Shown here piece after piece: positions 43,064-51,621 of a stretch of DNA of 64,000 nucleotides (position 1 is the first letter of the stretch; each line of letters opens with the position of its first letter). A program made the translations under genes and the position numbers. The notes below the pieces were generated by a model. The model made no database searches. It saw nothing but the letters and a program-made list of their open reading frames with translations, and was not told the DNA's origin. Origin of the DNA: Mariniradius saccharolyticus AK6 (GTDB lineage Bacteria; Bacteroidota; Bacteroidia; Cytophagales; Cyclobacteriaceae); NCBI RefSeq assembly GCF_000330725.2, contig NZ_AMZY02000009.1, forward strand, positions 248,001-312,000, read 5' to 3'.

Positions 43064-43363
43064 TCATGCAGCGTTTCCTTCCAAGGCTTTGATGCTGTCA
43101 AATTCTTTTTCCTTTTGGTTTTTTTCCTCCTCCAGATCATAGTCGGCCTGCAGGCCAAGCCAAAACTTGGCGCTCGTACCGAAAAACTTGGAAAAACGCA
43201 GCGCTGTATCTGCGGTGATACGTCTTTTGCCTTTGATGATTTCAGAAATGCGGGTCTGTGGTAGAAAGGTTTCCTTGGCCAATCGATAGGCGGAAACCTC
43301 CATGGGAATCAGAAACTCCTCAAGTAGCACTTCTCCCGGGTGGATGTTTTTAAGCTTTTCCAT
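43064..43363 (-). CDS. higA: HigA-type antitoxin
   Basis: A 99-residue Xre-type helix-turn-helix antitoxin. The signature IHPGEVLLEEFLIPM opens it and the DNA-binding region is YRLAKETFLPQTRISEIIKGKRRITADTALRFSKFFGTSAKFWLGLQADYDL, which matches the HigA/VapA family. It follows the toxin gene with a 15-bp gap on the same strand; the toxin-first order is characteristic of higBA. The antitoxin would neutralise the RNase-type toxin and repress the operon. Confidence 0.93.
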   Translation of the reverse strand: MEKLKNIHPGEVLLEEFLIPMEVSAYRLAKETFLPQTRISEIIKGKRRITADTALRFSKFFGTSAKFWLGLQADYDLEEEKNQKEKEFDSIKALEGNAA

Positions 43364-43378
43364 AGGAATAGATTAATG

Positions 43379-43654
43379 CTAGTCCAGGATTTTGATCCCG
43401 TAAGCGTCGTTATTGACCCATTCGAAGATGATTCTCCATTGGTCATTGACACGGATGCTGTAATGATCTTTGAGATTGCCCTTTAGTTTCTCCAGTCGAT
43501 TGGCAGGGGGAATTCTTAAATCATTGATATCCTGTGCGTTGTTGATCATTCTCAACTTGCGCCGCGCAATGTCCTGAATTTCATTTGGCAGCTTTTTGGA
43601 GCGAAATCCTTCCCAGATTTTTTCGGTTTCCTTATCGCCAAACGATTTTATCAT
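43379..43654 (-). CDS. higB: HigB-type toxin (RelE superfamily)
   Basis: A 91-residue RelE/ParE-fold protein of the HigB (plasmid maintenance killer) family, predicted to cleave mRNA on the ribosome. It begins MIKSFGDKETEKIWEG, contains RRKLRMINNAQDINDLRIPPANRLEKLKG, and ends with HYSIRVNDQWRIIFEW and YGIKILD, where the conserved Arg residues of the active site lie in SIRVNDQWRIIF. It is the first gene of the higBA pair and lies beside the cassette-like island. Confidence 0.93.
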   Translation of the reverse strand: MIKSFGDKETEKIWEGFRSKKLPNEIQDIARRKLRMINNAQDINDLRIPPANRLEKLKGNLKDHYSIRVNDQWRIIFEWVNNDAYGIKILD

Positions 43655-43745
43655 TACTACTGCTCTGCGTTAGTACTATCAAAGATGGGTATTTCTTTCT
43701 TTATTTCAAATACTGAAGCAAATGCAGATTTGTCCTTTCATCCCT

Positions 43746-43781
43746 AAAAAAAAAACGCTCCCCGCCAAAAAGCAGGAAGCG
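43746..43781 (-). terminator. Rho-independent terminator of the dienelactone hydrolase gene
   Basis: Read on the minus strand, CGCTTCCTGC (43781-43772) pairs with GCGGGGAGCG (43765-43756), including G-U pairs, and is followed by ten T residues (43755-43746). Confidence 0.85.
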
Positions 43782-43831
43782 CCGTCTATTTTTTCACTCA
43801 GTCTCAAGCCAGATGGTCCCAACCCCTCTAT

Positions 43832-43890
43832 CTTCCAAACATTCAACCTTCCAACCTTTTAACTTTTTAACCTCTCCCTAATCTTCCCAA
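43832..43890. repeat. Low-complexity pyrimidine-rich repeat
   Basis: Degenerate short units such as TTCAACCTT, TTCCAACCTT, TTTAACTTT and TTTAACCTC follow one another downstream of the hydrolase stop codon and upstream of its terminator. It is a simple-sequence tract and encodes nothing visible. Confidence 0.6.
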
Positions 43891-43899
43891 TTCTCCCCC

Positions 43900-44763
43900 T
43901 CACTCAAACTTCCCCTTCAAATACGCCAAGGCCATGCCATAAGCTTCCTTGGTCAGTGCCGGGTCATGCTTGGGATTGGACGGGTTGGCAAAGCCATGTA
44001 CGCCGGGGAAAATCTTGTATTCGAGGTCTTTTCCGGCCGTTTTCATCGCCGCGGCAAACTCCTCCACCACGGCTTTGGAGATATACTCCTCTGTCGCAAA
44101 AAGGCCCAATACATCGGAATTCAGCTTTTTGAGTTGCTCGACATCGCGGACGGGCATGCCGTAGTAGATGACGGACCCCACGTTTTGTTTGTCTAGCAGC
44201 AGTGCGGACTTCAGGGACCAAGCCCCGCCAAAGCACCAACCGACATTCGCGATCTGGGCCTTTTTGCCCACCAGGTTTTTGGCACCGAGGACGATGCTTT
44301 CGAGGCGCTTTTCGTCCGTGCCGCGCATGTAGCCACCCGCCTCTTGGGGATTGCTGGTGACCTTGCCGTCGTACATATCAAGGGCGATCACGTTGACTTT
44401 GCCGCCAAGGTCATTGTAGAATTTGTCGGCTTCGGCCTTGATTTGGTCGTTGAGACCCCACCACTCTTGGAATACAAAGAGCCATTGGTCAGATTTTTTC
44501 GAAGCTTTGATCAGGTAGCCGCTGGCGGTTTTGCCATCCGGGGTAGGGAAGGAGGTCATATCCCCCAAGCCTACAAAGTCCATGGCGAGTGGTGCAGGGT
44601 GGAATTTCATAAATTCCGGATCATCCACAAATGCCAGCATCTCGGAAGGACCCGTATGGCATAGCGTGATATCGGTGTCCAAGGGCTTCTCCGTAGGCAT
44701 AGCCGTCGGTAAGCCCAATAATCCGATCAGGATTAGGTTCAGGTAAAGAATGAGTTTTTGCAT
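43900..44763 (-). CDS. Exported dienelactone hydrolase family protein
   Basis: A 287-residue alpha/beta hydrolase of the dienelactone hydrolase family with a signal-like N-terminus (LILYLNLILIGLLGLPTA). The nucleophile is the Cys in NVGWCFGGAWS and the catalytic His is in FPGVHGFANPSN; the EWWGLNDQIKAEADKF segment also fits the family. The catalytic acid position, usually Asp, reads FATEEYIS, so Glu seems to replace it. The C-terminus AYLKGKFE is typical. Terminator and promoter are both visible, so it is monocistronic. Substrate unknown; esters or lactones are likely. Confidence 0.88.
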   Translation of the reverse strand: MQKLILYLNLILIGLLGLPTAMPTEKPLDTDITLCHTGPSEMLAFVDDPEFMKFHPAPLAMDFVGLGDMTSFPTPDGKTASGYLIKASKKSDQWLFVFQEWWGLNDQIKAEADKFYNDLGGKVNVIALDMYDGKVTSNPQEAGGYMRGTDEKRLESIVLGAKNLVGKKAQIANVGWCFGGAWSLKSALLLDKQNVGSVIYYGMPVRDVEQLKKLNSDVLGLFATEEYISKAVVEEFAAAMKTAGKDLEYKIFPGVHGFANPSNPKHDPALTKEAYGMALAYLKGKFE

Positions 44764-44836
44764 AGTATAAATGTTGTTAATGGTAACAGTAAATCTTCCT
44801 TCTTGTTTGCCGGGAAATTTGAAAAGAGGCTTTTGA

Positions 44837-44844
44837 CAAATTTA
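44837..44844 (-). promoter_or_regulatory. TAnnTTTG element upstream of the dienelactone hydrolase
   Basis: The minus strand reads TAAATTTG, 73 bp before the ATG at 44763. No convincing -33 TTTG at the normal distance. Confidence 0.4.
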
Positions 44845-44962
44845 CAAAATGCTAAGCGTAACAGAGAACCAATCAAACCCGATTATGTCCGATCACGGTC
44901 GGACTTTTGGGTGCTTTGCCAACTTGGCTTAACTTGTGGAAAATAGCATCAACCGGACTAAA

Positions 44963-47677
44963 ATGAGAAAAAACTACTTCCTCACGGCATGGCTTTGGGC
45001 ATTGGCCGTGTCCCTGAGTTTTGCGCAGCGCATCCCCACTCCCAAAGAGCACTTTGGATTTGAGATCGGGGAGGATTACAAACTGGCCACCTACACGGCC
45101 ACGGACGCCTATTTCAGGAAACTGGCGGAACTCTCCGATAGGGTCAAATTTGTGGAAATTGGGCCTACGGAAGAGGGCAGGCAAATGCCCATGATGATTA
45201 TCACTTCCCCCGAAAACCACAAGAAGCTCGACCGCTACAAAGAAATCTCCCAACTCCTTGGCCGGGCAGAAATCAGCGAGGCAGAGGCCAAAAAGCTTGT
45301 CGTCGAGGGGAAGCCTGTGGTTTGGATCGATGGGGGTCTGCACTCCACGGAGACGGTAGGTTCGCACCAGCTCATCCCGACCTATTATGAGTTGGTCAGC
45401 AGCAATGATCCCGAGATCCTGCGGTTTCTCGATGACCTGATTATCCTTATGGTCCAAGTCAACCCCGATGGTCAGGAGATCGTGACCAATTGGTACATGG
45501 GTCCCACAGACCTGAAAAAGCGAAACATGAATTCGCCCTACATGTACCAAAAGTACGTCGGCCACGACAACAACCGGGACTTTTTCATGATGAATATGAA
45601 GGAAACCACCAATACCTCCCTTCAGCAGTATGTGGAGTGGCTTCCCCAGATCATCTACAACCACCATCAGACCTCCCCTGCGGGTACCGTCGTTGCGGGC
45701 CCACCATACAGGGATCCATTCAACCATGTCTTTGATCCCCTGATCATGACTTCCTTGGATGGAGTCGGCGCCGCGATGATCAACCGACTCAATGCCGAGG
45801 GAAGGCCCGGATATACCCGTTTGGGTGGTTCTGTGTTTTCCTCTTGGTGGAATGGAGGCCTCCGCACTACGCCGTATTTCCACAACATGATCGGGATTTT
45901 GACCGAAATCACGGGTGGTCCGACTCCTTCGGAAATTCCCTTGGTACCCGAGCGCCTGATTCCGACACATGCTACTCCTTTCCCGATTGAGCCGCAGAAA
46001 TGGAGCTTCAAGCAGTCCATCGACTATTCGGTTTCCCTCAACATGGCCATTTTGGATTTCGCTTCGCGAAATGCCGATGCCTTGCTGTACAATTTTTACA
46101 AAATGGGTAAAAACAGCATCGATCGCGGCAACATGGATCATTGGACCAAGTATCCAAAAAGATCCGCTGCGGTACAGGCAGCCTTTGAAAAGTCGAAGGA
46201 AAAGAAAAGCGCTGATGACCCTGAGATGGCTTATTATGGCATGCGCTCAGGTCTGCCTGTGCAGTTCTTCGATTCGGTATTCCGCGATCCGAATCTTCGT
46301 GATCCAAGAGGTTATATCCTCCCTGCAGACCAAGCGGATTTTGGCACTGCCACGAGATTTGTCAATGCCCTGATCAAATCCGGCATCAAAGTGCACAAAG
46401 CCTCAGCCGCATTCACAGTCAATGGCAAAAACTATCCGGCAGGTTCCTATGTGGTCAAATCGGCCCAGGCATTCCGTCCACATGTCTTGGATATGTTTGA
46501 GCCGCAGGATCACCCCAACGACTTCCAATATCCGGGAGGACCTCCGATCCGTCCTTACGATGCTGCAGGCTGGTCCTTGGCCCTGCAGATGGGCGTGGAG
46601 TTTGACAGGATTTTGGAAGGTTTCGACGGACCGTTTGAGGCGATTCCATATGGACAAGTGCAAGCATTCACTCCAAGCAAATTGCCAAGTGGATCTGGAT
46701 TCTTGATCGACGCACGGGCAAACAATGCTTTCATTGCCGTCAATGACCTGCTGAAATCTGGCGTGGACGTCTATAGAACCACCTCGGCGACTTCTGGAAT
46801 GCCCGCAGGAAGTTTCCATGTCTCGGGAGGAAAGGCGGTTTTGGACAAAGCTGCGAAAGAATTTGGCGTGAAGATGGTCGCATCTTCAAGACCTTCTGGA
46901 TCAGTCAAAATCAAACCTGCAAGGATCGCATTGTTTGACCACTACGGCGGCTCCATGCCATCGGGTTGGGTGCGCTGGATGATGGAGCAGTATCATTTCC
47001 CCTTCCAGGTCATCTATCCGCAGGAGATCGACAACGGAAACCTGAAATCAAAATATGATGTAATCCTCTTCATCGGGGCAGGTGCGCCCGGCACCATTAG
47101 AAGTTGGGGCGGTATGCCAAAAGCTGAAGACATCGATGCCCAATACCACAAGTTGCTGGGTGTATTGACCAAAGACAAGTCGGTGCCGCAATTGAAGAAG
47201 TTTATGGAGGACGGAGGACATGTCGTTGCAGTCGGCGCGAGTACCTCCTTTGCTTTCGATTTGGGGCTTCCAGTCAGCAATGCCCTCGTGGAAAAACTGC
47301 AAGACGGTCGTGAAAGGCCGCTTCCTGGAGACAAGTTTTACGTACCGGGAAGTATCCTGAAGGCACAATTGGACAGCAGCAGCTCCGCCAATTGGGGGAT
47401 GGGCAGCACAGCCAATATGGTTTTTAACAACAGCCCGGTGTTCACCTTGGCTCCAAGTGCTGCGATTCAAGGTGTGAAACCCATTGCTTGGTTTGGGACA
47501 GATTCTCCTTTGGTGTCCGGTTGGGCATGGGGAGAAGGTTACCTGAAAAATGGAGTGGTGGCTTTTGAGGCACCGATCGGAAAAGGTAAGTTCTACGCCT
47601 TCGGTCCTGAAATCACCTTCCGCGCCCAGGCACACAATACCTTCAAGATGCTTTTCAACCAGCTGTATTTGAAATAG
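44963..47677 (+). CDS. Secreted M14 zinc carboxypeptidase family protein
   Basis: A 904-residue exported protein; MRKNYFLTAWLWALAVSLSFAQ is the signal peptide, which is why I start at 44963 and not at the Met nine codons upstream. The peptidase domain covers about 35-370: the zinc motif H-x2-E is in IDGGLHSTETVG, NPDGQEI and HDNNRDFFMMN hold the substrate-binding Asn-Arg, and IYNHHQTSPAG the third zinc ligand region. The remaining 500 residues include a glutamine-amidotransferase-like fold (RIALFDHYGGSMPSGWVRWMMEQY, VILFIGAGAPG). Such large M14 proteins are common in Bacteroidota and digest peptides outside the cytoplasm. A strong terminator follows. Confidence 0.9.
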   Translation: MRKNYFLTAWLWALAVSLSFAQRIPTPKEHFGFEIGEDYKLATYTATDAYFRKLAELSDRVKFVEIGPTEEGRQMPMMIITSPENHKKLDRYKEISQLLGRAEISEAEAKKLVVEGKPVVWIDGGLHSTETVGSHQLIPTYYELVSSNDPEILRFLDDLIILMVQVNPDGQEIVTNWYMGPTDLKKRNMNSPYMYQKYVGHDNNRDFFMMNMKETTNTSLQQYVEWLPQIIYNHHQTSPAGTVVAGPPYRDPFNHVFDPLIMTSLDGVGAAMINRLNAEGRPGYTRLGGSVFSSWWNGGLRTTPYFHNMIGILTEITGGPTPSEIPLVPERLIPTHATPFPIEPQKWSFKQSIDYSVSLNMAILDFASRNADALLYNFYKMGKNSIDRGNMDHWTKYPKRSAAVQAAFEKSKEKKSADDPEMAYYGMRSGLPVQFFDSVFRDPNLRDPRGYILPADQADFGTATRFVNALIKSGIKVHKASAAFTVNGKNYPAGSYVVKSAQAFRPHVLDMFEPQDHPNDFQYPGGPPIRPYDAAGWSLALQMGVEFDRILEGFDGPFEAIPYGQVQAFTPSKLPSGSGFLIDARANNAFIAVNDLLKSGVDVYRTTSATSGMPAGSFHVSGGKAVLDKAAKEFGVKMVASSRPSGSVKIKPARIALFDHYGGSMPSGWVRWMMEQYHFPFQVIYPQEIDNGNLKSKYDVILFIGAGAPGTIRSWGGMPKAEDIDAQYHKLLGVLTKDKSVPQLKKFMEDGGHVVAVGASTSFAFDLGLPVSNALVEKLQDGRERPLPGDKFYVPGSILKAQLDSSSSANWGMGSTANMVFNNSPVFTLAPSAAIQGVKPIAWFGTDSPLVSGWAWGEGYLKNGVVAFEAPIGKGKFYAFGPEITFRAQAHNTFKMLFNQLYLK

Positions 47678-47704
47678 TAATTAGACGATTTTAGCTTTGG
47701 AGAA

Positions 47705-47753
47705 GGCAAAAACCTGTGGGTTCAGATCGACTCGCCGGGTTTTTGCCTTTTTT
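47705..47753 (+). terminator. Rho-independent terminator after the M14 peptidase
   Basis: GGCAAAAACC (47705-47714) pairs perfectly with GGTTTTTGCC (47738-47747), followed by TTTTTT. Confidence 0.88.
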
Positions 47754-47793
47754 CTTTACCAATGATTTTGAACCATAAAAGAGGTCAAAAGGG

Positions 47794-48464
47794 ATCAAAA
47801 GTTTCCTGTGCCTTTTGTTTTCTTTTGTCGCTTTTGTGGTTCGTATTCTAAGCCTCACTCATTCGCCCGAGTCAATGGAGATTCCGAAAATGCCTCTTGG
47901 CGATGGCGCATGGAACGAGAAAGGTGATTTTAACCACAAAAGAGATCAAAAGGGCTTGAATTCTTTTGTTGTCTTTTGTCCCTTTTTTGGTTGATTTTAT
48001 TTGGAATCCTTCATCAAAATATTCAAACACGCGGGGAAGGTTTTTCGTGATTGGGCAATGGACTAAGATGAATTTTGGGCCACAAAAGAGATCAAAAGTT
48101 TCCTTTGCCTTTTGTTTTCTTTTGTCGCTTTTGTGGTTCGTATTCTAAGCCTCACTCATTCGCCCGAGTCAATGGAGATTCCGAAAATGCCACTTGGCGA
48201 TGGCGCATGGAACGAGAAAGGTGATTTTAACCACAAAAGAGATCAAAAGGGCTTGAATTCTTTTGTTGTCTTTTGTCCCTTTTTTGGTTGATTTTATTTG
48301 GAATCCTTCATCAAAATATTCAAACACGCGGGGAGGGTTTTTCGAGATAGGGCAATGGACTAAGATGAATTTTGGGCCACAAAAGAGATCAAAAGTTTCC
48401 TGTGCCTTTTGTTTTCTTTTGTCGCTTTTGTGGTTCGAATTCTAAACCCCACTCATTCGCCCAA
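47794..48464. repeat. 297-bp direct tandem repeat, two full copies and a partial third
   Basis: Copies begin at 47794, 48091 and 48388 with exactly 297 bp between corresponding bases and only a few substitutions. Each unit holds CCACAAAAGAGATCAAAAG and, inverted, CTTTTGTCGCTTTTGTGG, so it can fold; the same half-motif recurs at a spacing of about 148 bp. The third copy ends inside the 3' end of the GxxExxY gene: ACTCATTCGCCC, which forms that gene's last codons and stop, is present in all copies. The two short frames in the units are not considered genes. Confidence 0.9.
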
Positions 48465-48905
48465 ATCATTGAAAAGCTGATTCACGTAGGTCTTTTGTCC
48501 GTCTGGGTAAAGTTGTGCCACATTGAAATTGAACATGATTCCCTTTGGCGCATTCAGAAGTTTCATGTAAGTCATAAGTTTAGCCTCGTCGTAAGGATCG
48601 ACTGCCTTCACAGACTTCAACTCGACGACGATGCATTCTTCCACATACAAGTCGCATCGCAGATTAGTCGCCATGTTGATGCCTTTGTAGTGGATCGGAA
48701 TGTTCATTTCCGAAAGAAAATTCAATCCTCGAAGCCGAAGCTCGTGCTTCATGCACTCGTGATATATTGATTCCAATAATCCCGGCCCGAGATGCTTGTG
48801 GACTTCGATTGCAGCACCGTTGATTTTGTAGGTCAGGTTTCTGAGATCGGATTTGGAATATATCATGGCTGTAGTCGGATGAGGATTGTTGCTGGAAATA
48901 GACAT
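48453..48905 (-). CDS. GxxExxY protein
   Basis: A 150-residue protein of the GxxExxY family, named from its motif, here GPGLLESIYHECM. It also has DLRNLTYKINGAAIEVHKHLG before the motif and CDLYVEECIVVELKSVKAVDPYDEAKLMTYMKL after it, a PD-(D/E)XK-nuclease-like core (Asp...Glu-x-Lys). The biological role is not established. Its 3' end lies in the last partial copy of the 297-bp repeat, and genes of this family often sit beside such ACCACAAA-type repeats in Bacteroidota. The first Met at 48905 and an internal Met at residue 14 (MIYSKSDLRN) are both possible starts. Confidence 0.92.
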   Translation of the reverse strand: MSISSNNPHPTTAMIYSKSDLRNLTYKINGAAIEVHKHLGPGLLESIYHECMKHELRLRGLNFLSEMNIPIHYKGINMATNLRCDLYVEECIVVELKSVKAVDPYDEAKLMTYMKLLNAPKGIMFNFNVAQLYPDGQKTYVNQLFNDLGE

Positions 48906-49088
48906 TTGAAACTAAAAATAAAAAATTAATTTTTATATAATCTACCTTATATAAATCAATAGTTTGAGCTACCTACGATTCCTTATTCAAGCAATGATGA
49001 TCCAAGGAATGATTAGCAGATTTCGATCTTTACCTCAGCAAACCTTTTTTTCCTATCTTAACTTCCCAATTCATACAACGGTAAACCC

Positions 49089-50543
49089 ATGAAACACAAA
49101 CTTCAACTGTCCCGATTTGGCATTCTGATTTGGATTGCTGCGATACTACTTTTTAGTCAATGCAAGCCCCAGGCAAAGGAAAACATGTCTGAGCCGTTGG
49201 CCGAGAGGTCCATGACGCTGCTCAAGGATTATGTCCACGCACCAGACCCCGACTTTCGCTATGAAATGGTCCACAGCAACTCTACGGAAACCTATGACTA
49301 TGTAGTACTCAAAATGGTATCCCAAAATTGGCTTACGAAAGATATTGTCAACGAAACGGAGTGGTGGCATTGGGTCTCTGTTGTGATTCCCAAGGATACA
49401 CCCCACCAAACGGGCTTGATGTGGATTGGGGGTGGTAGCAAGGATTCGAAGATGCCAACCGAACCGGCGGCTTTGGTTCTAGAGACAGCGCAACGCACCA
49501 ACTCGATCGTGGCAGAAATCCACAACGTGCCCTTCCAGCCGGTCGTATTTGCGAATGACACCTTCGGCGAGCGGTATGAGGATGCCATTATTGCCTATGG
49601 CTGGAGGAAGTTTTTGGAAGGAGGAGCCAAGGATGAAGATGCGATTTGGTTGGCGAGGCTGCCGATGACCAAAGCCGTGAAGTTGGCCATGGATGTCGCG
49701 ACCGAAGTGGCTGGGCAAAAGGGTAAAACCCTGGACAAATTTGTGGTCGCTGGCGCATCCAAACGTGGTTGGACCACGTGGACCACGGCGGCGGTCGACG
49801 ACAGGGTAGTGGCTTTTGTTCCGATTGTGATCGACTTGCTCAATATCCAACCTTCCTTTCAGCACCATTGGAGAAATTATGGATTCTGGGCACCTGCCGT
49901 GGAGGATTATGTGCGGGAAGGCATCATGGACTGGCAGGGAAGTGCCGAGTACGAGCGCCTGTTGGAGATTACCGAGCCATATTCTTTTTTGGAGGCCTAT
50001 GCCAACAAACCCAAGCTCTTGATCAATGCCGCAGGGGACCAGTTTTTTCTCCCGGACAGCTGGAAGTTCTATTGGGATAGCCTCCCCGGGGAAAAGCACC
50101 TGCAATACGTCCCCAACTTTGGACATGATCTTCGGGAGTCTGACGCGCTGCCAAACATGATCTCATTCTACGCTTCCGTCCTTAACAAGGCCACGAGACC
50201 TTCCTATTCATGGAATATCGAGGGGGACAAGATACTCGTCCAAACAGACCCGAATCAAAAGCCTGCTTCTATCAAGCTTTGGTCCGCGACCAACCCTGAT
50301 GCAAGGGATTTCAGAATCGACGTATTGGGGCCAAAGTGGACGTCTACCGAGATTTTGGTCAATGAAAAAGGTACTTACGAGATCGCCATGAAGCAGCCAG
50401 AAAAAGGGTACACTGCCTATTTTGTGGAAATCACATTTCCTGGACAGGCGCCCATCAAACTGACTACGGGAGTTGAAGTATTGCCACGGACTTATCCTTT
50501 TGAATCTTTTGAATCGGAGAATCCCATGGGCACACAGCAATGA
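49089..50543 (+). CDS. PhoPQ-activated pathogenicity-related family lipoprotein
   Basis: A 484-residue lipoprotein (IAAILLFSQC, Cys26) of the PhoPQ-activated protein family (PqaA-like), an alpha/beta-hydrolase-like group. Recognisable stretches are DFRYEMVHSNSTETYDYVVLKMVSQNWL, EWWHWVSVVIPKDTPHQTGLMWIGGGS, VVAGASKRGWTTWTTAAVDDRVVAFVPIVIDLLN (nucleophile-elbow-like GASKRG) and PKLLINAAGDQFFLPDSWKFYWDSLPGEKHLQYVPNFGHDL with the likely catalytic Asp and His. The role in Bacteroidota is unknown; hydrolysis of an extracellular ester or amide is likely. It is followed by a terminator. Confidence 0.9.
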   Translation: MKHKLQLSRFGILIWIAAILLFSQCKPQAKENMSEPLAERSMTLLKDYVHAPDPDFRYEMVHSNSTETYDYVVLKMVSQNWLTKDIVNETEWWHWVSVVIPKDTPHQTGLMWIGGGSKDSKMPTEPAALVLETAQRTNSIVAEIHNVPFQPVVFANDTFGERYEDAIIAYGWRKFLEGGAKDEDAIWLARLPMTKAVKLAMDVATEVAGQKGKTLDKFVVAGASKRGWTTWTTAAVDDRVVAFVPIVIDLLNIQPSFQHHWRNYGFWAPAVEDYVREGIMDWQGSAEYERLLEITEPYSFLEAYANKPKLLINAAGDQFFLPDSWKFYWDSLPGEKHLQYVPNFGHDLRESDALPNMISFYASVLNKATRPSYSWNIEGDKILVQTDPNQKPASIKLWSATNPDARDFRIDVLGPKWTSTEILVNEKGTYEIAMKQPEKGYTAYFVEITFPGQAPIKLTTGVEVLPRTYPFESFESENPMGTQQ

Positions 50544-50562
50544 TTCCAAACTCTAGGAAAAC

Positions 50563-50589
50563 AAAAAAGCCGGCAAAACCGGCTTTTTT
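50563..50589. terminator. Bidirectional terminator between convergent genes
   Basis: AAAAAAGCCGG (50563-50573) pairs perfectly with CCGGCTTTTTT (50579-50589) around CAAAA; it can serve both the PhoPQ-type lipoprotein gene and the convergent OmpA gene. Confidence 0.88.
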
Positions 50590-50643
50590 AGTGTTTAGAT
50601 CTGTGTTAGAGATAAATAAGTACTAGGGCTTTTTCCGATCAAT

Positions 50644-51492
50644 TTATTGTTCAATCATCGCGAAGAATTTATCCAAATCAGGAATCAAGACGATCCTTGT
50701 TCTTCTGTTTTTGGCCATATTCTCCTTTGAGTCGTTTTCGACCAGCGGAATGTAACTTGCACGGCCCGCAGCGATCAATTTTTCTGGGGCAACTTTGTAC
50801 TTGTCTTGCAAAATGCGGACGATGGAAGTTGCACGCTTCACGCTCAGATCCCAGTTGTCCTGCAATACGCCGGTTTGGATCGTCCTTGGGTCTGTATGTC
50901 CTTCGATCATCACTTCCAGGGAAGGCTCGGCGTTGATTACCTCTGCCAATCTCTTCAAAAGCCCATCTGCATTTCTGGAAACTTGGTAGCTACCGGTGTT
51001 GAAAAGTAGCCTGTCGGATACATTGATCATCACGACGGTCTTGTCGATATCGATTTGGATATCTTCATCCTGTTCGGCACTGCCGTCTGTGATGGATTTC
51101 TTCATGTTGTGCGCGATAGCCAGGTTGATGGAGTCCTCCAAGGTCTTTGCATTGGCCAATTCCGCAGCATCGACGTTAGCCAAAGTGGCTTTAAGTTTTT
51201 CCCTAGTGATGTTGGACATAGGGGTTTTTCCTTCCAAGCTGAATTTCGCATCATTGTCAGCCTTTAGAGAATTGATTCGTGCATTGTACTCATTGACCCG
51301 AGCTTCGATACGACCCATTTTTTCTTCAAGAACCTTATTTTCAGCTTCTAAGGTTTCCTTCTCGGACCTCGTCTCCGCCAACGCTGTTTCGGATTTCATG
51401 AGGTCATTTTGGAGTTGCACGTATTTCTTTTTCGATACGCAGGAAGCAGTAAATACGACTGCAGTAAGGGATAATAGAATAATTTTTTTCAT
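50644..51492 (-). CDS. OmpA family lipoprotein with coiled coil
   Basis: A 282-residue outer-membrane lipoprotein that would bind peptidoglycan. After the lipobox (VVFTASC, Cys about 18) comes a coiled coil (about 20-90, YVQLQNDLMKSETALAETRSEKETLEAENKVLEEK), then an OmpA C-terminal domain (about 155-275) with LLFNTGSYQVS, LEVMIEGHTDPR and NRRTRIVLIPDLDKFF, where the Asp and Arg that bind diaminopimelate are conserved. I start at ATG 51490-51492 because it opens the lipoprotein signal; the frame extends seven codons further. Architecture fits a cell-envelope spacer or tether. Confidence 0.9.
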   Translation of the reverse strand: MKKIILLSLTAVVFTASCVSKKKYVQLQNDLMKSETALAETRSEKETLEAENKVLEEKMGRIEARVNEYNARINSLKADNDAKFSLEGKTPMSNITREKLKATLANVDAAELANAKTLEDSINLAIAHNMKKSITDGSAEQDEDIQIDIDKTVVMINVSDRLLFNTGSYQVSRNADGLLKRLAEVINAEPSLEVMIEGHTDPRTIQTGVLQDNWDLSVKRATSIVRILQDKYKVAPEKLIAAGRASYIPLVENDSKENMAKNRRTRIVLIPDLDKFFAMIEQ

Positions 51493-51621
51493 ATTGAATT
51501 TCGATTTTGGCACTAAAATTCAAAAATGAAGCCATCCAAATCGAGCAGGGTGATTTGATCCTAAAAATGGGATGAAATTCGAGTATTTAGTTTTATTTTA
51601 CCTGATAAACCCAGTCAAACC

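Noticed and set aside
44873..46141. 422-codon minus-strand frame opposite the M14 peptidase
   Set aside because: It is antisense to a clear M14 domain and rich in His, Gly and Val without motifs, as expected of a shadow frame.
47966..48445. Two near-identical 60-codon frames 297 bp apart (47966-48148, 48263-48445)
   Set aside because: They are products of the tandem repeat, with low-complexity Phe-rich ends, and not paralogous genes.
48428..48445. GGTTCGAATTC as a possible tRNA T-arm
   Set aside because: It is part of the 297-bp repeat and has no matching cloverleaf or acceptor stem; no tRNA was found in the window.
47794..48464. Repeat array as a possible CRISPR
   Set aside because: Units are 297 bp and contiguous with no spacers; no cas genes are in the window.
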